DNA of 34,497 nucleotides from Francisella sp. SYW-9 (GTDB taxonomy: Bacteria; Pseudomonadota; Gammaproteobacteria; Francisellales; Francisellaceae). Location of the stretch: NCBI RefSeq assembly GCF_008711465.1, contig NZ_VXKQ01000014.1:1-34497 (forward strand), read 5' to 3'. Positions within the stretch are counted from its first letter, which is position 1; each line of letters starts with the position of its first letter. The translations under genes were made by a program, and so were the position numbers. The notes beneath the pieces are model-generated. The model was not told the origin of the DNA, did no database searches, and saw only the letters and a list, made by a program, of their open reading frames with translations. Positions 1-5,944 of the stretch are shown one piece after another.

Positions 1-81
1 AAACAAAAAACTTATAGATATCCAGTGACTGCTTTTTGTAAAGTTAAGGATATTTTGGATGCAAAACTCGACATGCTATAG
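1..81 (+). CDS. C-terminal end of an unidentified protein, cut by the window start
   Basis: Reading from base 1 there are 26 open codons, beginning K-Q-K-T-Y-R-Y-P-V-T-A-F and ending L-D-A-K-L-D-M-L, followed by a TAG stop at 79-81. The start lies outside the window. I do not recognise the tail. It could be the last gene of an upstream transcription unit or a leftover of a mobile element; no terminal inverted repeat is visible to support the second option. The next gene on the same strand starts 83 bases further on, so shared transcription is possible. Confidence 0.4.
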   Translation, partial: KQKTYRYPVTAFCKVKDILDAKLDML

Positions 82-149
82 ACACACTTTTTTGGACGCT
101 ATCAGAGTTGTATATTGATGTTTGCGACTTTATTTCAAAACTTAAAATA

Positions 150-155
150 TATAAT
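150..155 (+). promoter_or_regulatory. Possible -10 element just before the ATP-grasp gene
   Basis: TATAAT lies only 9 bases before the ATG at 165. No Shine-Dalgarno sequence is visible between them. If this is a real -10, transcription would start within a few bases of the ATG and give a nearly leaderless mRNA. No good -35 is seen at the proper distance, and such hexamers are common by chance in this AT-rich DNA. Confidence 0.22.
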
Positions 156-164
156 TTAATATAG

Positions 165-1184
165 ATGAAAATAGCAATAAGTGGATTAAACAATACTGAC
201 AACCCTGCCCCTGGAATACCTGTTGCAAAAAGCTTAAGTAATAAATTCTCTCTTATCGGCTTAAGCTATGATGCTAGTGAGCCAGGCAATTATCAAAAAT
301 TATTTTCAAAAACCTATCTAATGCCATATCCATCTTCAGGATTTGATGAGTTAAAAGCACGCTTAGAATATATAAAGAAAAAAGATGATATCCAAGCAAT
401 CATACCAAACTTAGATGCTGAACTGCCTTTATATATTAAATACCAAGAGCAGATATCTAAGGAGATAGGCATAAACCTCTGTCTACCATCCCAAGAAAAT
501 TTTGAGCTTAGGAACAAAAATAGATTAGATAAGCTTTGCAGCAACCTAGGCATAAAATATCCCAAAACTTACCAAATAAATACAATAACAGAACTTCATG
601 AAACTATAGAAAAACTAAGCTTCCCTCTAATGATTAAAGGCAACTACTATAAAGCATATAAGGTTTTTAATACTAAGAACGCTATTGAAGCTTTTTATAA
701 TATATATAATGAATGGGGCTTACCAATTCTGCTACAAGAACATATAGATGGTGAAGAAATAAATTTAGCTGGCGTTGCAAATGGTAAAGGAGATTTAAAA
801 GGTGCTGTAGCAATAAAAAAGTTAACAACTACTGACTTAGGTAAAGTTTGGCTAGGCTTAACTATAAAAAATGATCTACTTCTGCAAACAGCTCAAGAAT
901 TTACCAAACTAACAAAATGGCAAGGTGCTTTTGAACTTGAGTGTATAGTTAATAGCAATGGCATCTATATGATAGAGATCAACCCCCGCTTTCCAGCTTG
1001 GGTACACTTAGCTACAGAGGTTGGTATAAACTTACCAGATATGCTAATAAAGATAATCCAAAATGAAAACTTTGAAACTAAACTAGACTACCCTATCAAT
1101 AAACTATACGTAAGGTTTGTTGATGAAATTATAGCTGATTTCGATGAATATAAAATTTTAGTTCTAAATAAAGAAACAAGATAA
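165..1184 (+). CDS. ATP-grasp carboxylate-amine/thiol ligase family protein
   Basis: A 339-residue soluble protein with ATP-grasp architecture. It has a pre-ATP-grasp domain at about 1-110 (starting MKIAISGLNN), a lysine in the ATP-binding strand at about 158 (PLMIKG), and the acidic metal/ATP-binding segment EINPRFP at 271-277. By family, such enzymes activate a carboxylate as an acyl phosphate and join it to an amine or thiol. The style is closer to CarB/PylC than to RimK. There is no signal peptide or membrane segment. The start ATG has no clear Shine-Dalgarno. The stop is one base before the ATG of a LysA-like decarboxylase, so the two are surely co-translated. The substrate cannot be read from sequence. 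An amino-acid ligase in a small natural-product or cell-wall-modification pathway is my inference. Confidence 0.8.
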   Translation: MKIAISGLNNTDNPAPGIPVAKSLSNKFSLIGLSYDASEPGNYQKLFSKTYLMPYPSSGFDELKARLEYIKKKDDIQAIIPNLDAELPLYIKYQEQISKEIGINLCLPSQENFELRNKNRLDKLCSNLGIKYPKTYQINTITELHETIEKLSFPLMIKGNYYKAYKVFNTKNAIEAFYNIYNEWGLPILLQEHIDGEEINLAGVANGKGDLKGAVAIKKLTTTDLGKVWLGLTIKNDLLLQTAQEFTKLTKWQGAFELECIVNSNGIYMIEINPRFPAWVHLATEVGINLPDMLIKIIQNENFETKLDYPINKLYVRFVDEIIADFDEYKILVLNKETR

Positions 1185-1185
1185 A

Positions 1186-2514
1186 ATGAAAAAAACATAC
1201 TCAAAACCTATAATAAATAAACTAGATTTTACAATGGCATCCAAATATGGCGGCTCACTTTTTAAGCAGAAAGTAAGAGAAAATATAGATGGTGTAAGCG
1301 TAAAAGAATTAGTTGAAGAGTTTGGCAGCCCTTTATTTGTTTTTTCGCAACAGCAGATGGAAAAAAAGTACAAATCTCTATATGAGGTATTTATCTCAAG
1401 ATATCCAAAAGTAAAGTTTAGTTGGAGTTATAAAACTAACTATCTAAATCAAATATGTAAAATTTTTCATGACTTAGGCTCCAGTGCTGAGGTTGTAAGC
1501 GAATTTGAATACCAAAAAGCAAGAAATCTTGGTATAAGTGGCAAAGATATTATTTTTAATGGTCCATATAAACCCAAAAAAGATTTGAAAATTGCAGTTC
1601 AAGAAGGTGCAAAAATACATATTGATAATCTATTTGAATTAAATGATCTCGAGCAAATAGCTGATGAGCTACAAATTAAAATACCAGTTGCAATCAGAAT
1701 CAACATGGATACTGGCATATATCCGCAATGGAATAAATTTGGTTTTAATTATGAAAGTGGTGATGCGCTAAATGCTGTCACAAGGATACATAAAAATAAT
1801 AAGCTTCTTTTAACAGGTCTTCATACTCATATAGGCACTTTTATATTAGATACAAATGCTTATAAACTAGCTACAACCAAGTTAATGCAATTTAAGTATG
1901 AAATAGAACAAAAGTTTAACAGTAAAATAGAATATATCGATATAGGCGGTGGTTTTGCTAGTAAAAGTAATCTAAAAGGTATCTATCAATCTCCTGATGT
2001 TGTAGTTCCTACTGCTGATGACTATGCTTGTGCTATTGTTAACACAATCTATGAACAAAATAGATCCCAAGTCTTACCCGAGCTTTATTTAGAAACAGGT
2101 CGCTACTTAATTGATGAGGCAGGCTATCTTCTTACATCTGTATGTGGTTGGAAAAGACTACCTGATGGAAGAAAAAATTACATCATGGATGCAGGAGTAA
2201 ACAATTTATACACATCGACTTGGTATAATTTCAATATAGAGACAGATAAAGATTATGGAGAGATAACCGAACCTTCTGTGCTAAATGGTCCTTTATGTAT
2301 GAATATAGATGTTATCGAAGAAAGTATTATGCTACCTCCTTTAGATAGGGAATCAGTTTTATCAATTTCTCCTGTTGGAGCTTATAACTATACCCAATCA
2401 ATGCAATTTATAAGATATAAACCGGCTGTAGTTTTAATTGATAATGATGGTAAAGCCAAATTAATTAAAAAAATAGATAACCTTGAGACAGTTAATTTTA
2501 GAGAAATTCCATAA
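1186..2514 (+). CDS. LysA-like fold-type III PLP decarboxylase with leader-like N-terminus
   Basis: A 442-residue alanine-racemase-fold PLP enzyme of the diaminopimelate/ornithine decarboxylase group. K83 in SYKTN is the expected Schiff-base lysine, HTHIG (213-217) and GGG (254-256) are cofactor-contact motifs, ETGR is at 303-306, and GPLC (368-371) and GAY (398-400) are C-terminal active-site motifs. Where LysA has the CESGD specificity motif, this protein has CMNID (371-375), so the Glu is absent and the substrate may be unusual. The first 24 residues (MKKTYSKPIINKLDF... to YGGS) look like a RiPP leader with a YxKP motif rather than a normal decarboxylase start. The gene sits between an ATP-grasp gene (1-base gap) and a urea transporter/M23 gene (0-base gap). 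Decarboxylase-family membership is firm. A role as the housekeeping DAP decarboxylase is doubtful. Confidence 0.82.
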   Translation: MKKTYSKPIINKLDFTMASKYGGSLFKQKVRENIDGVSVKELVEEFGSPLFVFSQQQMEKKYKSLYEVFISRYPKVKFSWSYKTNYLNQICKIFHDLGSSAEVVSEFEYQKARNLGISGKDIIFNGPYKPKKDLKIAVQEGAKIHIDNLFELNDLEQIADELQIKIPVAIRINMDTGIYPQWNKFGFNYESGDALNAVTRIHKNNKLLLTGLHTHIGTFILDTNAYKLATTKLMQFKYEIEQKFNSKIEYIDIGGGFASKSNLKGIYQSPDVVVPTADDYACAIVNTIYEQNRSQVLPELYLETGRYLIDEAGYLLTSVCGWKRLPDGRKNYIMDAGVNNLYTSTWYNFNIETDKDYGEITEPSVLNGPLCMNIDVIEESIMLPPLDRESVLSISPVGAYNYTQSMQFIRYKPAVVLIDNDGKAKLIKKIDNLETVNFREIP

Positions 2515-4533
2515 ATGATAAAGTTAAAAAATTTCTTAAAACCTTATAGCTCTGTACTTTTTTTGGATAATAAATTAATTTTTGTAGTCATTTTATTATC
2601 TCTATTTATAAACCCGTCTATGACGCTATGTGGGATAATAGCAATTTTAGTAAATATTATTTTCATAAAACTAATCAATATCTCAAATAATGTAAGCTAT
2701 GAACCCTACCTTTGCAATGCTCTATTAGTAGGCTTGGCTGTAGGCTATATATTACCTCTTTCTGCTATATCTATCTGTCTTGTAGCTACGTTAGCAGTTT
2801 TAACATTTATTACTTGCTATATTTTTGCAAAAACATTTAGTAGACAACACCTTCCGATACTGTCTCTACCCTTTTCAATAATTGCTATAGTCACTTATAT
2901 AGCATCAATAAAATTCTTAGGTTTTGACAATCATTTATTAAAGGATCTGACAAGCTTTGATATCAACCTACCAATAGTTATTAGTAGCTTTTTAAAAGCT
3001 CTCGGAAGTATATTTTTCCTCCCAAGTAATATTGTTGGATTAATAATACTATTTATAATTTTTGTTTCATCACGAATAATATTTTTCACAGCTATATTTA
3101 GTTATTTTTTTGGGATTTATTTTGAATTTCTTCTCAGCGGATCTTTAACTCTAGCATTAAATGACTTATATGCTTTTAACTATATTCTTACTGGAGTGGC
3201 ACTATATGGAATATTTCTATTACCAACATTTAGAAGCCTTATAATAACTCTTTTTGCTATAGCCTCTACGGTTATTGTAACAAATATGTTTGAAATCGTT
3301 CTAAACTACTATGCTACACCTGTATTTACGCTACCCTTTTGTATCATAACTATTGCTTTTATCTCCACTCTAAAAGGCCTAGGGTACAAGGATATTAACC
3401 ATGTTATAAAATCGACTCCTGAGAAATCTTTTTTAAGTTATTTAAATAGAATCTACAGGTTTGGGCAAACTCCTAAAATTAATCTTCCGTTTAGTGGGCA
3501 ATGGTATATTTATCAAGATTTTAATGACAAGTGGACTCATAAAGGAAAATATCAATTTGCTTATGATTTTGTAAAAAAAGAAAATGGTAAAACATATATT
3601 GGTGACCAAAATTCCTTAGATAATTATCTATGCTTTGGTGAAAGTATTTTATCTCCTGTGGAGGGCTATATTGTCGATTGTCGACATGATCTAATCGATA
3701 ACCCTATTGGCAATATAGATAGAGCAAATAACTGGGGCAATTATATAACAATAAAGAATCATCAGGGTTTGTTTATAAAAATATGTCATATTATGCAATT
3801 TTCTTTAAATGTCAAAGTTGGTGACCATGTTTATATAAATGATGCTTTAGCAAAATGTGGCAATAGTGGTTACTCCCCAGAGCCACACATCCATATTCAA
3901 GTACAAAACTCTATATTTCATAATGCTGAAACTATAAACTTTTGTTTTGATAAATATTACATAGATGAAAAACTATACTCCAACACTATTCCAAAAAAAG
4001 GCGTGCTTATAAACTCAGTTATTATAGATTATTCAATAAAGGCTAAATTTGGCTTTATTTTAGATGATAAATTTACCTATAGCATTACCGAAGAGAGAGG
4101 ATTAAAACAAAAAGTAAGCTTCATTGTAAAAATGGATGATACCGGCCAGTTATACTTTAAAGATGATTTTGGAAACAAACTGTATTTTTATAGCGATCTA
4201 ACAGAATCTTATTTCTATAACTATTGTGGTAAAGATAACTCTTATTTACAAAAACTTTTTATTTTAGCTCCTAAAATTCCTTATATAAATAAAGAAAACC
4301 TTAGTTATAACGATTATATTCCAATGGATTTAATTAAAAGTAAAATGATGACTAAATGGCTTTCTCTTATCTGTATCTTCAATAGCAAATATGCTAAGTT
4401 TCTACGAAGCTATACTTTACAACACAGCGTAATTCTATCAGTAGAAGGTAAAGTCAAAATAAACTCAAAAGGTCGAGGATTTGAGGAAATAAAATATGGT
4501 GAGACAATATTAAAGTTAGAACCTAATGAATGA
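2515..4533 (+). CDS. Urea transporter fused to an M23 (LytM-like) peptidase domain
   Basis: A 672-residue fusion. Residues about 15-290 are strongly hydrophobic and show urea-transporter family features in two similar halves (CNALLVGLAVG near 67-77 and FNYILTGVALYG near 221-232). This part should be a multi-pass inner-membrane channel. After a linker, residues about 325-470 match the M23/LytM fold: YDF at 350-352, SPVEGYI at 380-386, WGNYITI at 407-413, CHI with H425, and HIH at 458-460. The usual first zinc ligand in HxxxD reads QFAYD (347-351), so the site may be incomplete. About 200 unassigned residues follow. It starts immediately after the decarboxylase stop. A channel plus peptidase-like domain next to a ligase and a decarboxylase suggests uptake or periplasmic processing of a small nitrogen compound or peptide; this is inference. 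Confidence 0.82.
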   Translation: MIKLKNFLKPYSSVLFLDNKLIFVVILLSLFINPSMTLCGIIAILVNIIFIKLINISNNVSYEPYLCNALLVGLAVGYILPLSAISICLVATLAVLTFITCYIFAKTFSRQHLPILSLPFSIIAIVTYIASIKFLGFDNHLLKDLTSFDINLPIVISSFLKALGSIFFLPSNIVGLIILFIIFVSSRIIFFTAIFSYFFGIYFEFLLSGSLTLALNDLYAFNYILTGVALYGIFLLPTFRSLIITLFAIASTVIVTNMFEIVLNYYATPVFTLPFCIITIAFISTLKGLGYKDINHVIKSTPEKSFLSYLNRIYRFGQTPKINLPFSGQWYIYQDFNDKWTHKGKYQFAYDFVKKENGKTYIGDQNSLDNYLCFGESILSPVEGYIVDCRHDLIDNPIGNIDRANNWGNYITIKNHQGLFIKICHIMQFSLNVKVGDHVYINDALAKCGNSGYSPEPHIHIQVQNSIFHNAETINFCFDKYYIDEKLYSNTIPKKGVLINSVIIDYSIKAKFGFILDDKFTYSITEERGLKQKVSFIVKMDDTGQLYFKDDFGNKLYFYSDLTESYFYNYCGKDNSYLQKLFILAPKIPYINKENLSYNDYIPMDLIKSKMMTKWLSLICIFNSKYAKFLRSYTLQHSVILSVEGKVKINSKGRGFEEIKYGETILKLEPNE

Positions 4534-4549
4534 CTAAACTATCAAATGT

Positions 4550-4966
4550 TTAAGCGCACTTAGAGCAAATACCACGAATTTCCATATTCCAACTATGAAC
4601 TATAAATGATTCTTTTTCACTAACTTCAGTAGATATACGTTTGTCATCGACACATGTCTCTTTAGTCATACCACACTTTTCACAAATAATTACCTGTGTC
4701 CCTCTATGTTTATGATTAAAGTTACAAGCTATATAACAATTCATACTTTCAATCCTATGTATGAAACCATGCTTTAACCAAAAATCAATCGCCCTATAAA
4801 TAGTTGGTGGTTTTGTATCTTTCGCTATAGATAGAAGCCTTAAAATATCATAAGCAGTAACAGGATTTTCTTGCTTAATTATTGCTTCTAATACATGTCT
4901 TCTAGGCTCTGTAAATCTGTGCTTATAAGACTTACAATATATTTCAGCCTGCTTTATCAGATCCAT
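4550..4966 (-). CDS. zur: Zinc uptake regulator Zur (Fur family)
   Basis: A 138-residue Fur-family repressor. The winged-helix DNA-binding domain covers about 1-80 (TEPRRHVLEAI, then KPPTIYRAIDFW). The sequence GFIHRIESMN is typical of Zur rather than Fur or PerR. The dimerisation domain has the structural-zinc cysteine pairs CEKC and C-terminal CSKC, plus a histidine cluster NHKHRG. In the family, zinc-loaded Zur dimers bind a palindrome and block zinc-import genes. The gene is divergent from a ZIP transporter, and a perfect 7-1-7 palindrome lies between them, which supports both the assignment and probable autoregulation. It is convergent with the urea transporter/M23 gene, with only 16 bases between the stops. 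Confidence 0.88.
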   Translation of the reverse strand: MDLIKQAEIYCKSYKHRFTEPRRHVLEAIIKQENPVTAYDILRLLSIAKDTKPPTIYRAIDFWLKHGFIHRIESMNCYIACNFNHKHRGTQVIICEKCGMTKETCVDDKRISTEVSEKESFIVHSWNMEIRGICSKCA

Positions 4967-5026
4967 ATAACTTATTTTTGAATATATCTTAATGTCTAAG
5001 TATAAACTAATAATCTTTATTTTTAC

Positions 5027-5049
5027 AAACTGTTACATTGTAACACTTT
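5027..5049. promoter_or_regulatory. Zur operator (palindrome)
   Basis: TGTTACA-T-TGTAACA at 5031-5045 is a perfect 7-1-7 inverted repeat. Allowing one mismatched pair, the symmetry extends as AAA and TTT flanks to 23 bases in total, about the length of gamma-proteobacterial Zur boxes. It lies between zur and the ZIP gene and overlaps the predicted -35 element of the ZIP promoter, so bound Zur would block RNA polymerase. Confidence 0.8.
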
Positions 5050-5066
5050 ATGTTTTTGTGTATTAT
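5038..5066 (+). promoter_or_regulatory. Predicted sigma-70 promoter of the ZIP gene
   Basis: TTGTAA (5038-5043) and TATTAT (5061-5066) are separated by exactly 17 bases. The -35 hexamer lies inside the right half of the palindrome. The start codon follows at 5097, preceded by a weak ribosome-binding site. Confidence 0.55.
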
Positions 5067-5096
5067 TCAGCTAAAGATAATTAATACCGACCTTAA

Positions 5097-5840
5097 ATGA
5101 CTAATTTTGAGATAATTATACTTCTAGTAATTTTGCTTGTAACTACAGTTTCAGGAGCATTTCCTTTTATAAAGAAGGCATCAAACCCAACTTTTAGATT
5201 TCCTATTGGTGATGCCTTAGCTAATGGTGTTTTCTTAGGTGCTGGTTTAATCCATATGCTTAGCGACTCAGCCAATGACTTTGCTGATTTGCATATAGCA
5301 TACCCCTTCCCATTTTTGATAGCTGGAGTGACAATACTATTATTTTTATTAATTGAACATATCGGTGGTTCATTATCTAAAGCAAATAAAGGTAACCTAA
5401 CTTTTATGGCAATAATGGCAACTATTATGTTATCTATTCATAGTTTCTTTGAAGGTGCTGCTCTAGGTCTATCAGAACAGGCGAGTATTGCTGTAGTTAT
5501 ATTTGTAGCTATCATGGCACATAAGTGGGCAGCAAGCTTTGCTCTTTCAATAAGCATTAACAAAACTAATCTTAAATTTTCTATTAGAGCACTTCTCTTT
5601 ATTTCTTTTATACTAATGACACCTCTAGGGATAATACTTGGGCAAGAAACTCTTCACTATGTTTCTAACCCTTATATAGAGCCTGTATTTACATCAATAG
5701 CTGCTGGTACATTTATATATATGGGTACGCTACATGGACTTGATAAATCTGTACTTATAAAAGATTGTTGTAATACCAAACAATACACATTTGTTATAAT
5801 TGGCTTTACTCTTATGGCTATAGTCGCTATTTGGGCATAA
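5097..5840 (+). CDS. ZIP-family zinc/metal importer
   Basis: A 247-residue inner-membrane protein with about eight predicted membrane segments. ZIP hallmarks are present: HMLSDSANDF in an early helix, IEHIGG, HSFFEGAALG (the metal-binding H/E helix) and HKWAASFALS (the second metal-binding helix). Family members carry Zn2+ and sometimes other divalent metals into the cytoplasm. The gene is divergent from zur with a Zur-type palindrome over its promoter, so induction under zinc shortage is very likely. It may correspond to the gene annotated zupT in some genomes, but the sequence alone does not settle that name. No clear terminator separates it from ppc; the hairpin at 5887-5907 might partly serve. 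Confidence 0.87.
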   Translation: MTNFEIIILLVILLVTTVSGAFPFIKKASNPTFRFPIGDALANGVFLGAGLIHMLSDSANDFADLHIAYPFPFLIAGVTILLFLLIEHIGGSLSKANKGNLTFMAIMATIMLSIHSFFEGAALGLSEQASIAVVIFVAIMAHKWAASFALSISINKTNLKFSIRALLFISFILMTPLGIILGQETLHYVSNPYIEPVFTSIAAGTFIYMGTLHGLDKSVLIKDCCNTKQYTFVIIGFTLMAIVAIWA

Positions 5841-5886
5841 GACCAATTTTTTTAATCCAAACTAAAATAAATACACTCCTAGCATA

Positions 5887-5933
5887 AATAGTTTAAAATA
5901 AACTATTAGCCTTTTTAGGCTTGGCTAAACTAT
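5887..5933 (+). promoter_or_regulatory. Structured leader of ppc with competing hairpins
   Basis: AATAGTTTA-AAA-TAAACTATT (5887-5907) is a perfect 9-bp stem with a 3-base loop. It is followed by AGCCT-TTTT-AGGCT (5908-5921). TAAACTAT then recurs at 5926-5933, touching the AGGAGG of ppc. ATAGTTTA at 5888-5895 can therefore pair either with 5899-5906 or with 5926-5933. The second pairing would place a stem against the ribosome-binding site. The structure could also weakly terminate transcripts from the ZIP gene. Confidence 0.5.
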
Positions 5934-5944
5934 AGGAGGTGTTT

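Noticed and set aside
5939-5944. GTG at 5939 as start of ppc
   Set aside because: It overlaps the AGGAGG ribosome site; the ATG at 5945 has ideal spacing.
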